From NCBI GenBank assembly GCA_009809945.1, contig WTPW01000013.1, forward strand, positions 868,396 to 932,395: a stretch of 64,000 nucleotides of DNA, written 5' to 3'. Position 1 is the first letter of the stretch, and each line of letters starts with the position of its first letter. Of the stretch, positions 35,297-46,997 are shown piece after piece. Origin of the DNA: Gigaspora margarita (lineage: Eukaryota > Glomeromycota > Glomeromycetes > Diversisporales > Gigasporaceae). The notes under the pieces are model-generated. The model had not been told where the DNA came from. It saw nothing but the letters and a program-made list of their open reading frames with translations, and did not search any database. The translations under genes were made by a program, and so were the position numbers.

Positions 35297-35311
35297 ACAG
35301 ACATATGTAGT

Positions 35312-35897
35312 TAGGGTGATAAACGGACTAAGTAATCAAAACTATGTCAGGTGTATTAGTAATTTTAATATGATCAGATTTTTCAGTGAAATTAAAAATG
35401 ATTGACTAAAATATCATTTTACTTCATTTAATTATAAGAAAAGTACAAAATTCTAAAAGATTCCGCTGAATATTTCGCTTCTTTTTCTAATTTCTTTTTG
35501 AGTGAAATCTCTTCATAAGAATTATCTCTAAAAAGTTACGCTCGATTTTTCGCAAAAGCTATAGTATATTTTTTTGGTTGTGCTTATTGTACGAAGTTTT
35601 TTTAATAAATTTATATATTCTATTAGTTGAACACCTAAAATTTACATATTAACAAAAAATATTCGAACGTAATTTTGTTTTTTGTCACTTTTTAGACATT
35701 TTGTGAAAATTTCAAAGCAATTCTTTGACTTTTTAGTGAGTTGAATCGGTTTGAAATTTTTAATAAATATATTAACATTACCGTTATATCGATATGTATC
35801 AATAATGATTCCTTCATGTAACATGAAAAATCTGCAATATATTAAATTCTATAGTTAACTTACATAGTTTTGATTACTTAGTCCGTTTATCACCCTA
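35312..35897. mobile_element. 586-bp MULE-like MITE with 36-bp perfect TIRs and 9-bp TSD
   Basis: Both ends begin TAGGGTGATAAACGGACTAA and continue identically through GTAATCAAAACTATGT (36 bp without mismatch). The flanks are the exact 9-bp repeat ATATGTAGT (35303–35311 and 35898–35906). A 9-bp TSD with such TIRs fits the Mutator superfamily. It encodes no transposase (the longest frame is ~60 codons with no motif). Perfect TIRs and TSD indicate a recent insertion. Confidence 0.85.
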
Positions 35898-37250
35898 ATA
35901 TGTAGTGCACATATGAATGCTCATATGCATATGCAGTTTATCATTAATTATTGGTTGCGAGAATTTAATTTAATTGATTAATAGGACAAGATAGACAGAA
36001 TCGTTAAAAAGTTTCATGAAAAACTACCCTTTTGTCGAAATTGACCCGAATATACGGTTATCATTATCTGTACTAGTATATGTAATAGCATATGTTCTTG
36101 TATATGTACGTTAATAATTTATAATAAATGCTTGGTGGCTAATGGTAATACACGCATTGAAAATGCAGATCTGGAAATTTCCAAGATTTTCAAATTTTTA
36201 TTTGACGACGACCTCTCTTAAGATCAAGTATATTCAAATAATAGTTCAGACCAATTATTTATCAAATTTAACTACCAAAATTTTTATATTAATTATGGTG
36301 AGAAACGAACATAAAGACAGTCTAAAATTATGACTTAATGAATTTAATTAGTTCAATATATTGAGTATAATAAATATTTGAGGAGAATGTAATTTGGTAA
36401 CACAAACTATAAACGGTAAAAAAACAATTACCATTGTAATGTTGCCATATCTGGATGATCGCCAAATCATGGAAGAATAAAATTTATACAGTATGTAAAT
36501 CAATATATTGGATTAATATCATTTCGATGTAACGTTTATTTGTTTATATTTATGAATACCAATCGAAAAATATATTTATATAAAATTTTAACACCGGAAG
36601 TTTGTCATGCACGTAAAAAACAATATATATATATATATATTTAGTTCGTGGAGTTCAACACCTCGGATATTATGAATTGTGCATAAGAATTCTCGGAGTT
36701 TACCTGTTAATGTACGAATTATGTAATTATAGTATTAAATTGATAGTTTCAAATAGCAAGCTATCTTGTAAAGTAAATGAACAAATCAAAAAAAATATTC
36801 TTGTATGAATATTTTTATTGAAATCACGAATTCAATATTATTATTAAATAAGTGGCACATTTTATAATTCTATTTGCACATATTGAGCATTTACAAAGAT
36901 TTTTAAGTTATTTTTATTAATAAATCACTTCAAAAAATAAAATATAGATACCATTTTTGGGATAGTAGGTAATTAATAATAATCTAAAGGATCAATAGTC
37001 TAAAATTATTGATTATTCTGATATTGAGTTTTGTTTTTTTTTTTTTTTTATAAATATACGCAAGAGTATACAAGAGTATGCGAGAGTATGCAAGAGTGTG
37101 CAAGAGTCTAGATGAGACTCAAGTAATATTAGATCTTTTGTTTGATTTATATAATTCGATATTCAAGAAAAAAAAAATAGTTATTCAAAATTTTCTAATT
37201 AGTCCTTGATGAAGTCATATTCGGAATTTCGTCTAACAATGTGTTTGTAC

Positions 37251-37952
37251 CAGTGTTTCGGCGAAACCTCACCCGAAAGTCCGAAACGTTTCGGCCCTGG
37301 AATTTCAGTATCGCCCAAAGCCGAAACTTCCGAAATTGCCGAAACTTCCGAAATGGCCAAACCTCTAAAATGGGCGAAACCTTCCGAAACTGTGAGAAAC
37401 CGAAATTTCCGAAACTTTCGAAACCTCCGAAATGGGTTGAAACATTCCGAAACTATACGAAACCCAACCTTCCGATACTTCCGAAATTGTGTTAACCTTC
37501 CGAAACATCAGAAACTTAGCAAATAAAAAAAAACAAATATATAAAAAAAATAAAAAAAATAAATAAAAAAAATAAATTTACACCGAATATTTCGTGAATA
37601 AAAAAAAACCGGAATCCGAAACATTCAGAACTAAATGAATAAAAAAAAACGGGTCAAATGTAATTTTATATTCGCTATTTCACGTGATGAAGATTTTCGT
37701 GATTTTATTGCTATTGGTTTCGGAAGTTTCGCTTTGCCATAAATCCGAATTTTAAGATCCTACCTATTTCCGAAATCCACTTTCGCCTATCATTTATATG
37801 AAATTTAGTGGTTATTAGTTTCGGCAATTTCGGAAGTTTTGCCCAGTTACGGAGGTTCGGAAATATCAGATTTGGGGCTTCTGGCGAAACTAGGTTTTTG
37901 AGGCTTCGGAAATTTCACCCAGCCGAAACCGAAAGTTTCGGCCGAAACACTG
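37251..37952. mobile_element. 702-bp hAT-like non-autonomous element with 8-bp TSD and CCGAAA minisatellite
   Basis: Ends CAGTGTTTCGGCGAAACC and, reverse-complemented, CAGTGTTTCGGCCGAAAC. The flanking GTTTGTAC repeat (37243–37250, 37953–37960) is an exact 8-bp TSD. The uninterrupted site exists in paralogous copy C4 (GTTTGTAC at 63011–63018). The interior is filled with CCGAAACTTCCGAAATTGCC-type short repeats (37310–37510 and, inverted, 37715–37935) around an A/T-rich middle. Reading frames inside are repeat artefacts. hAT is inferred from TSD length and the CAGTG terminus. Confidence 0.85.
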
Positions 37953-38279
37953 GTTTGTACATGACCAAAATTAGTCAAAAAAATTTTTTTTCTTCGAAGA
38001 GCGGAGGCTTTGCCGTAGTGATTTATTATTAATTTTTCTGTTAATTATATTATGTGAATACTCCAAGATAATGATACAATCCAATTTAAAAATAATTTAT
38101 CCACGCATCAAACTCTACCAGATTACTTCTTAATCCAAAGACTTTAGCGTCATTAACTTGAAAATTTCACAATTAAATTAGGCAAAGTTCTCTATTAATT
38201 AAGTTAAAAAAAAAGCTTTATTAATACCAAATGTCTCAGGAAAAAGCATTTTGTTAATGCGCAGAAATAGAGGTTAATA

Positions 38280-38375
38280 TAATTTGGGTGTAAATTCGGT
38301 TAACCATTAGCGATTTAAATTCGGTTAAATTTAACCGATTTGGTTTTTGAATTTTCCGACCTTTACACAGAAACT
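38280..38375. repeat. Short inverted CGGTTAA repeat block
   Basis: TGTAAATTCGGTTAACC and TTCCGACCTTTACACA bracket two further TTCGGTTAAA and TTAACCGATTTGG words. Possibly a ~90-bp miniature element; no TSD identified. Confidence 0.4.
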
Positions 38376-38745
38376 CTTTTGTAGCATTCGGATTCTATAA
38401 CTCTACTAACAGCTGTAATGGCACAATGTCTTTCAGTAACTTTATGTCAACTATAGATAAAAGAGAGGTGCAAATGCAATATTATACACATGAAAACGTA
38501 TTTGATTGTATCAATGAGGATAATAAATATGTTTATTCTATGAAAAAATTTTTGATAGACTAATTCTAAACTATTTTTTATATATCCAACTGGAGTTTAC
38601 TCAAACTTATACAAGTCGTACGTAATCAACCATTGGACCTTCTTTCCCGACATTTTAGTAGCAAAAAACCCATCTAATAAATTACAATGTTGTATATATA
38701 AAAAGAAAAAAAATCCAAATCACAATAACAATAAAATAATAATAA
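38376..38745. other. Intergenic DNA
   Basis: No gene or clear repeat; ordinary composition for the window. Confidence 0.45.
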
Positions 38746-39015
38746 TTAAAAAGAAATAAAAACTACAATTTTTAAAAAGATAATTAAAAAAAAAAGAAAA
38801 AATTACAATTTTTAAAAAGATAATTAAAAGTAAATTAAATAATAAAAAAAAAAGTTGGAAACCTTTTTTAATTTTTTTAAGAAAATACAATTCTAACAAA
38901 AGATAATAAAAAAAGTCCGAATTTAAATAAACTAAAATAACATGAGAAATTTTTTAAGAAAATATAATTCTAATAAAAGATAATAAAAAAAGTCCGTATT
39001 AAAATAAACTAAAAA
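38746..39015. repeat. Tandem duplications downstream of the hydrolase gene
   Basis: Two ~50-bp copies with ACAATTTTTAAAAAGATAAT (38764–38830). Then two ~72-bp copies starting AATTTTTTTAAGAAAATACA (38873) and AATTTTTTAAGAAAATATAA (about 38947), each ending AATAAACTAAAA. They lie just beyond the stop codon and may fall in the 3' UTR or terminator region. Confidence 0.65.
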
Positions 39016-39024
39016 AAAAAAAAA

Positions 39025-40745
39025 TTATTGCACATAATTTCCCAAGACCATTCCATACATTCTTGCCGCAAAACTATTTCTTTTATTAGGCGAGTTTGAA
39101 TAAATTGAATCTTCTAAAGTTTCAAAACAAATATTCGCCATAAATTCATGAACTTTAGATGAATAATGATAATCATCAAAGTAAAAATAAGAATCTTTAT
39201 CATCAGGTTGATTGTATACAGCTTTAACTTTGTGATCATTTTGTAGGGAGATGCCAGGTTTTGATGATTTAGAATTAACAATCTCAAAAATTTCATTAAC
39301 ACTTAAAGTGCCATGATTTAAAGATAATTTTAAATCAATACATTCTTTTTCGTCTGCTCCATAGATATCAAAGGCAGCATCAACACAATTTGTAAGTCCA
39401 AAGCTATTCATTCCAGTATCAGTTTGTAAAGCGACAAAAAATTTGTCACATTTTAAATAAACGACCTTCACATCAGTTTCTCTACTAAATTTTACTAGAT
39501 GTTGAAGGAGGTATTTATTATGAGAATCAACCATTTTTGACAATTTGTCTTTTTCAACAGTATTCAATGATTTAAAATATGGAACACGAGATAAATCGGG
39601 AAGGTTTGGTACTAATAAGGTAGAAATAGATGGAAAGGCTTTTACGAGGAGGTGAAGTGCATCGATTAAGGATTGAACCACTTCTAATGGCGATGCAGCC
39701 ATATCTGTAAAGTAATAATCATTACCAGTATCCCATACCTAAAAAGTTAATTGAGTGTATAAATGAGTAAACAAATGATTGTTAGATTTATACAAAATAA
39801 TTATTATAAAGTAAAATAACAGAATTGAATACATACAGCAAATAAACTTTTACTGAAATCATTCTTGTTTGACTTTTTTAAACTGTTCTTTTTCAAAAGC
39901 TTTTTGAGAACTTTAGGATTTGCTTTTGTTTTAAAGAATGATTGTAATTTATCAAGTTTATGGTTGTGATTTATTGATTCTTTTGACTTGGTATTAGCAG
40001 AATTAGCAGAATTAGCCGAAATAAAAGCTTCAATTTGCTGCTTAATTCCAGGAACTTTATGTTTAGCCGGTCCTGTAGTTCCTTGAATAAAATTGCTACT
40101 ATTTAATTCATAATAAAAAATGTTTGATTGACGTTAATATTATATATAACTTTTATATACATAAATATATATATATATTAGTAATTAAATCGCATTGTTT
40201 GACTTACTCTGCTGTTGCACCACCAAAAGCATAATTCTCTAATTCAACGTTAAGAGATTCTGCAAGATATTCTGCCCAAACTTTTCCGTTACAAAAATGA
40301 CCCATATAATTTATTTCTGAAGGCCATTGATTTTTTGTTAAATTGTAAACGTTACCATTATCTGTTTTATAAAATTGAAATTATAGTAAATACAAAAGTA
40401 TTATAGTAATGATATTTGTATATCATTGACATTTATAGGAAAAAATGACAAACCTGTAAAGGAATCTCCAAACGTAATCAATTTATTAAATCCTTTACAT
40501 GGTGATTCTAAATGTTTTACTGATTTAATTTTAGAAGCAATTTTAGAATTAGGAGATGATGTGATATTTTGTTTTAAATTTTTAGAGGAAGATGATGAAG
40601 GGACATTTGGTTTTTTTAAATTAGTTGTAGTGGAATGTTGAGTTGTTGGTGAATTATTTTGTTTTAATTTGAGAGAGTGTTGGATAGGAGAGGAATTATA
40701 CGATAAAGATTTGAAAAATTGTAATGGTAATGTTGCGAAATCCAT
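39025..40745 (-). CDS. GDSL/SGNH-family lipase or carbohydrate esterase, four exons, 473 aa
   Basis: A hydrolase of the SGNH (GDSL) fold, which cleaves ester bonds of lipids or acetylated sugars; the substrate cannot be read from sequence. Exons on the minus strand: 40745–40454, 40361–40208, 40098–39837 and 39738–39025. The introns are 92, 109 and 98 nt, all GT–AG, and the frame is continuous (1,422 nt with the stop). Catalytic blocks: KLITFGDSFT (Ser95), GHFCNGKVWAEYLA and NYAFGGATA (residues 118–148, block II Gly), VWDTGNDYYF (237–246, block III Gly-Asn-Asp), and FDDYHYSSKVHEF (D424, H427). All four are intact. The N-terminus (1–90) is Ser/Asn/Lys-rich with no evident signal peptide, suggesting a cytosolic or unconventionally located enzyme. 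Residues 176–236 form a Lys-rich insert with SAN repeats. The ATG at 40745 has an in-frame TAA six bases upstream, fixing the start. Repeats C1 and C2/C3 flank the gene in opposite orientations. Confidence 0.9.
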
Positions 40746-41379
40746 TTTTTATTTGTAATTAATAGTTTCGCACTTTTTTTAATGATTGTAATTGTAAAAA
40801 TTGCTAAAAAAATTTTATGAAAAGATAAAGTTTGACACGAGGAAATTAACTCGCTTTATATAACTGTTTGATTATTAATAATAAGATATGTCTCGTCTTT
40901 TAATTAACAAATCATTTAACGACTACGAGATATTAATCCTTACACTGTCCTACTTTCATTATGTAAATGCGAAATAAAACACGATCCAATATAATTTAAT
41001 ACTGTAATTCGAATAATGCCGGATATTTTGAAACCTTGTACAATCTATAGAACCTTTCTATGCATAAAATTTTATCTTTGTTTAGATTATGACCTTTTAA
41101 TAAAAAATGATTAGAGTCAAAGATGCAACGTTATAAAGCTTCGGGACCTTTAATCAAATTTTGGATATTATTAGATTATATTCTTATTAAGTCTTCATAA
41201 TAAATTTTTTTTTTTTTTAGTAAATATTATGTTTTGATTTACTGTTATGTTCGACTTTATTGTAATTCGGTCAAAGTTTTCCCAAGATAATTTTTTATTC
41301 TAAATTTAAACATCAAAATTACTTATCATTGTCTCGAAACTCTCTATCATGTTACATTCTGTATCAATTTTTTTTTTTT
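40746..41379. promoter_or_regulatory. Upstream region of the hydrolase gene
   Basis: AT-rich, with no second gene. TTATATAA at about 40856–40863 lies ~110 bp upstream of the start codon and could serve as a TATA-like element. This is only positional; no conserved motif supports it. Confidence 0.3.
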
Positions 41380-43275
41380 TTAGATTTAATGCTAATTATT
41401 TACCCAATTTGGTTAGGTAGAAACACATGGTTTGGCGAATTCGAAATATGAAATCATTAAGATCTAATTGGACAATTTCAAATAAACAAAGTTTTTTTCT
41501 TAATCATTACATTATACGAATCAAATGATCTAGAATATTCAGAATTGACAATATATATTGCTTGGCTTTCATATGGTTTCTTTGCATACTTTTGCATACA
41601 CATGCATATCTTTATATAGACAAAAGATCCTCGATATCATATGAATTACTGACTATAGTAAATATGATTAGGATTGAATCTTTTTAGAGTATTAATTGAT
41701 TATCGATTGTCCAAAGATGTTATTCATCAAATTTTAGTATAATCTAATAATTCCAATCGACAAAATTCAATCATTGAATATTTTGCAAAGTTTCGTGTAG
41801 TGATTTAAAAATAAACTTTTATAAATTATTAATATTAAGAGATAATAAATTATAATAGCATATAGGTGATATTTATTTTTATAAAAATATTTACTTCTAG
41901 ATTTTAATAACGATATTTTAAAACAATAATAAAGTATTAAACTTTGATTTGTTCATATTTACTTTATAAGAGCAGTATGATTTTTTTTAGAACTATATTA
42001 ATTTTTCTATAATTACACCATTCAAGCAACTCCGATAACTCAGTGATTATGCGCATTCATAATCTCGGAATGCCGAGCTTAACGAACTATTATTATTTTT
42101 TTTGTTTAACATGCATTTATAATATTTATAATACAGTAATAACCTGGATAAACTTTTTTTTATTTTTTTTTTTCACGCACAACGGTATGTTCCTTTTTTT
42201 GATAAGAAGATAAGAAGATATAGGTGATATGAAACAAACATATATTTACTGCCTTTTCTCATTGTTATATTACTAAATTTGGGTTATTACAAACATGACA
42301 ACTTTTGGTTTGGTGGTAAGGTTTTATTATAATTAACATAAATAAGTTCGATTGGATAAGCTTGTAAACATAAACAGATAAACGATACATCGAAATGATT
42401 TATTTTACAAATATGTAAGATCCGTCGAAAGTGAATATATTGATTTACATACTGCATAAATTATATTCTTGATTAAATTAATATAATTTATATTTAAATA
42501 TATCAAAAAAGATATCTTTAAATGCATCAAAAATGTAAATTTTAGTTACCATGTTTCGGCGATCATCCAGATATGGCAAAATTACAATGGTAATTGTTTT
42601 TTTACCGTTTAAAGTTTGTGTTAAAAATTACATTCTTGCATATTATTTGATAATACCATACTGTTCAAAATTTTTTTGTCAATTTAAATTTCTGACTGAC
42701 TTTCAATTATTTCTAGCATTATATTATATTTATTCAAAATTTATTAAAATATAATACAAGGCTTTGATATTTAAATTTAATAATTAAATTATTGATCTGA
42801 TCTATTATTTGAGTATACTTGATCTTAAAAAAATCATAGTTCATAAATGCTATCAAATAAAAATTTAAAAAAATCTGAAACCTTGGAAATTCCCAGATCT
42901 ACATTTTCGATGTATGTATTACTTTCACCTGCCAAGTATCGATTATAAATCATTAATGTACAGTACAATACATATGCTAGTACAGATAATTATGATGACC
43001 GTACTTTCGGGTTAAGGGTTATTCAATTCAGCAAAAGTTTGTTTTTCTTGAATCTTCCTTTTAACGATTATGTTTATCTTGTATTCTTTTGTACTACTAA
43101 ATTAGTTTTTGCGACCAATATTTAATGATGATATTAATATAATGCATATACTGCGTATGCACATGTGCATTAATATATTCCCGATATGTCCGTTATGTAT
43201 GTACCTATCAATCTTTATGATTTTCACTTCACTCAGCTAGTCATATATTCGGAAAAACTTAAAGTCAAAAATAAT
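41380..43275 (-). repeat. Dispersed repeat C family, copy C2 (inverted relative to C1)
   Basis: Shares with C3, in the same orientation, AACAGATAAACGATACATCG, TTGATTTACATACTGCATAA, ATATATCAAAAAAGATATCT and ATCCAGATATGGCAAAATTA, with CCAGATCTACATTTTCGATG near the end. The inverse of these words occurs in C1. Its minisatellite segment (41583–41610) has only about two diverged AAGAGTATGC-type units. A CACTTCACTCAGCTAGTCAT block closes it near 43225–43245. Non-coding. Confidence 0.7.
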
Positions 43276-43835
43276 CATGAACCCATTAAAAATTAAATAA
43301 ATCGATTAATCTTCTATATAGGTAAGTAATTTGGAAAAAATATCTATTTATATAATATATAAATATATTTATTATAAACTTTTGTACGATTAAAATGTTG
43401 ATCGCTCGAAATTCATAGGATTTAAACTTAAGAATATTCTTTTTAATGCTAATAATACTTATGTTTTTTTTTTCGGTAAACTATGACATTGTATCAATTC
43501 AATGTAGGCAAGTTCTTAATATCAATTCTATTACTGTATAAATTAAAGCAATTCGATTAAAGTGTTATAATTAGTCGATAATGGTGGATTCCGAAGTATA
43601 TCAAATGGTGTTTTTTTTTAATTATTATGTACTCACTTTATTACAATCATAAATCTTATCAAAATATTAATAATTAAAGCATGTACATCACCAGAAATTT
43701 GGTTAATTAATGTCGGTTGAAGCTGGTAACGGCTGAGGCGGCTGGAAATTAGGGTCAATATTGAAACGATAAAGAATTAACACTTTACGTGTATAGTAAC
43801 AATAGTTTATGGTAAAATAACTAAATTATATAAAA
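43276..43835. other. Spacer between C2 and C3
   Basis: AT-rich; no gene or element boundary identified. Confidence 0.4.
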
Positions 43836-45995
43836 TATATTCTGGTAGAATTTGATGCGTGGGTAAATTGCATTGTATAATTAAGATTGTCTTCTTAGAA
43901 TATTCACATAATATAATAAACGAATAAAATTAATAAATCATTGTGTAATATATCCGCTCTAGAAGAAAAATGAAAAAATTTTACTAATTTTGATTATGTA
44001 CAAACACATATCTGATATGGCTTGATGAAGTCAGAATAAGACCTCATTGCGGACTAATAAAATATTTTGAATAAACCGTTTTTACTTGATTATCGAATTA
44101 TACGAATCAATAGAAAATTTTAATTGTAGATATTATTTGCATTTCATATACTGTAGTTTCCTGCACACTCTTGCATGCTCTTGTATATACTTAATTTCAG
44201 ATTAATTAACAATTTTAGACATAATTTTAAAAGACTGAATCCTTCATATTATTATCCAATCATCGATTATCCCAAACTGTTAACTATTGTATTTTATTTT
44301 CGTTCAATGATTTAAAAATAACCTAAAAAATCTTTGTAAATGCTTTACATGTGAAATAGAAATTATAAAAGGTAGTACTTTTGTTTTTAGAATTCGTTAT
44401 TTCAATAATGATATTCAAACAATGATATTTTTTATTTGTTCATTTACTTTACAAAGATAGCTTGCTATTTAAAACAAACAATTAATTCTTCAATAATTAC
44501 ATTATTCGTACATTAACAGATAAATTCCAAGAACTCCTATGCGCATTCATCATATCCTAAAGTGCTGAACTCCATGAACCATTTAAGCTTTTTGTTTAAC
44601 GTGCATTTATAATAACCAGAATAATAATTTCTTTCACATACAAACGTCTAAATCCTTTTTTGATAAGAAGATATCAAACTAAATTATATTTACTGCTTTT
44701 TTTTTTTTGCTAATCGTTTACTAAATTTGACTTATTGCCAACAAACTTTCGGAGGTAAGGTGCTACTATAATAAATAAGTTATTCGATTGGATAAACAGA
44801 TAAACGTTTGCGATTTATTTTACAAATATGTGAATGAGAGGTAAATCCATACATTGATTTACATATTGCATAAATTATATCTTTGATTAAATATTTATTA
44901 ATTTATATTTAAATATATCAAAAAAGATATCTCTGAAATTTTTATTTACCATATTTTGTCGATTATCCAGATATGGCAATATTACAATGGTGATTGTTTT
45001 TCTGCCGTTTAAGGTTAGCTTCACTAAATTAGATTTTCATTTTTGATAATATCGATCTATCCTTTCTAATGATACCTGACGAAACTATTTCTTAATTACG
45101 AAATGGTTTCGTCAATATATTTGTTTTGACGAAACCTTGGCGATTGACAATACTCATGACGATTGATAAAACTCTTGATGAATCAATTTGAACAATGAAA
45201 TTTTATAATGTAGTTAATTCTCTTTCAACGAGTTTCTTTGTAACGACCTCTGGATGCTAAATGTTAAAGTTTTTCAAAATTATAATAATTATAATTCAAA
45301 GTTTTACTCATCAATATGAAATAACGGTAAATTTAATTGATAATGTCCTGTTTTCTTGCCAAATTATGAAAGAAAATAATGATATTAATATGCTTCATTC
45401 AACCGTCATCGGTCTCATTATTCAGAAATTATTTGGTGAAATGTTTCGTCATTATTCAGGTATCATTAATATTTTCAAATATTTATTATATTATATGTAT
45501 TTTACTGATTTAAAATTCATTAAAACATAATTTTAGACTGTCCTCATGTTCGTTCCTCACAATAATTAATTTAAGTTTTGGTATTTAAATTTGATAAATA
45601 ATTGTTCGGATCTATTACTTGAGTATACTTTATCTTGAGGTATCGTGTATAAATGTTATCAAATAAAATTTTGAAATCTTGGAAATTCCAGATCTGCATT
45701 TTCAATGTGCGTATTACCATTACCTCGTTAAGCATTTATTACAAATATTAATGTACATATGCTAGTACAGATAATGATGATAACCGTATGTTCGGGTTAA
45801 ATTTCTATTCAATTCAGCAAAAGATTTGTTTGTTTTTTCATGATTCTGTTTACCTTGTTCTATATACCAATATATATATATGTATATACACGCGTGCATT
45901 CATATGTGCATTGCATATGTTCGTTATGTACCACTTCACTTAACTAGTCATATCTTCGGAAAATCTTAAAAATATTATGAACCCTTTAAAGAATA
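43836..45995 (-). repeat. Dispersed repeat C family, copy C3 (inverted relative to C1)
   Basis: Starts TCTGGTAGAATTTGATGCGT, the inverse of the C1 end. It carries GTACAAACACATATCTGATA (the inverse of the insertion site of the 37.25 kb element, uninterrupted here), TGCACACTCTTGCATGCTCT, TTTACAAAGATAGCTTGCTA, CCAGATATGGCAATATTACA and GGAAATTCCAGATCTGCATT. It ends near CACTTCACTTAACTAGTCAT. A block at 45035–45500 not found in C2 contains the hairpin TGACGAAACTATTTC/GAAATGGTTTCGTCA (45081–45115). It also contains an 89-codon frame (45261–45530) without recognisable motif. Confidence 0.7.
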
Positions 45996-46099
45996 AATGA
46001 ATCAATCAGCCATTTTATAAAAGTAAGTAATTGATTGAGAATAAAATATTTATATATTTATAATAAATTATTTTAAACTTTTTGTACGATTCCATTCAT

Positions 46100-46300
46100 T
46101 TCGACTTCTTGTTTCATCGACAAGTTCATTTCACTGATAATTATTTCATAGATGGTCATTTCACCAACAAAGTAATTCTGGCCATTATCGTTAAGGTCAG
46201 GGTTCTAATTAAAATTAAGGTTGTGAAATTTTTAATAATTATATCGATGAAATAAAAACTTGTCGATGAAACAAGTTGACGGTGTAGCAAGTTGTCGGTG
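46100..46300. mobile_element. ~200-bp inverted-repeat element
   Basis: TTGTTTCATCGACAAGTTCA on the left faces GTCGATGAAACAAGTTGACG on the right, with ATTTCATAGAT/ATCGATGAAAT words inside. Termini and TSD are not resolved. Confidence 0.5.
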
Positions 46301-46997
46301 AATGACACGGACCCAATTTTGTATAGTGACAACAGAAAGGTCTGATCTTCCGGGTCAGTCCAAATCCAACCAAACCAAATCAAACCCGGACAACCGTATC
46401 GAAGGAGGCATGTTAGATTCGGCGAGTGGATAAGTCAAGACTTTGGTCGTCGATACTTGGGGTAATCTTCTAGCAATAAACATTAATCGCAACCACAATT
46501 ACCTCAATACGTCGAGACAGTCGGAAAACATCAACCACAGCGGCTCTCAGTACGCCGAGGAACAGCCAGACGGAGTAACAGCACAACACGTACACAAGAG
46601 TTACAGACGAAGAGATCGTACTACTATGCCACTTAGTAGTAGATCGTTAGTTTATTTAGTGAATGTCAGGGAGGGGGTAACAGGAAAGTAGTTTAGTTTA
46701 TTAATTATCGATCAACTCCTCATGTTTCTCGGGTGCAAGGCCTTTATTATATACTTGTTTTTATTATAGCATACTTTACACTGTATCAGCTGTATACTCA
46801 TTATGCAACCGATACAGCTGATATCCATTAAAATGACTGTACTTTATACAGCTTATACCCTTGATATCACCGATACAGCTGATATCCATTATACAACAGA
46901 TACAGCGTACACAGCCGGGGTAACTAATTTTAGTAAAGGATCGTCACAACTGAAAAAATACTTCTGCGCCACTTCGACCACCACCAGAGATGCGTTT
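46301..46997. other. GC-richer unrecognised segment
   Basis: 46320–46700 is visibly richer in G and C than its neighbours. It contains an 82-codon plus-strand frame (46443–46691, MVVDTWGNLLAININRNHNY…) with no family I recognise. It could be a relic exon, a foreign fragment or part of a mobile element. At 46800–46915 there are two copies of ACCGATACAGCTGATATCCA and related GTATCAGCTGTATA words. I do not call a gene. Confidence 0.4.

Larger units (their letters stand above)
35118..38130 (+). repeat. Dispersed repeat C family, copy C1 (with two nested insertions)
   Basis: A ~1.7-kb repeat once the insertions at 35312–35897 and 37251–37952 are removed. Landmarks shared with C2 and C3 in inverse orientation: GAAAATGCAGATCTGGAA (36160), CAATTACCATTGTAATGTTG (36427), CAAATAGCAAGCTAT (36751), the AAGAGTATGC minisatellite (37070) and the end CCACGCATCAAACTCTACCA (38101). 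Shared with C4 in direct orientation: GTTTGTCATGCA, GTGGAGTTCAACACCTC, GAATTGTGCATA, TTCTAATTAGTCCTTGATGA. No coding region recognised; an unclassified non-autonomous element is the likeliest explanation. Confidence 0.75.

Noticed and set aside
35101-35304. Two minus-strand frames encoding a CYFHFTQLVMYLQIF-type repeat protein
   Set aside because: They are translations of the 44-bp minisatellite, absent from the paralogous C2 and C3 copies.
37206-38032. Overlapping frames of 74–106 codons rich in Arg-Asn-Phe repeats
   Set aside because: They are translations of the CCGAAACTTC minisatellite inside the hAT-like element, open in more than one frame because of the repeat period.
40426-40641. 71-codon plus-strand frame
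   Set aside because: It is the complement of exon 1 of the SGNH hydrolase, which has intact catalytic motifs and consistent splice sites on the minus strand.
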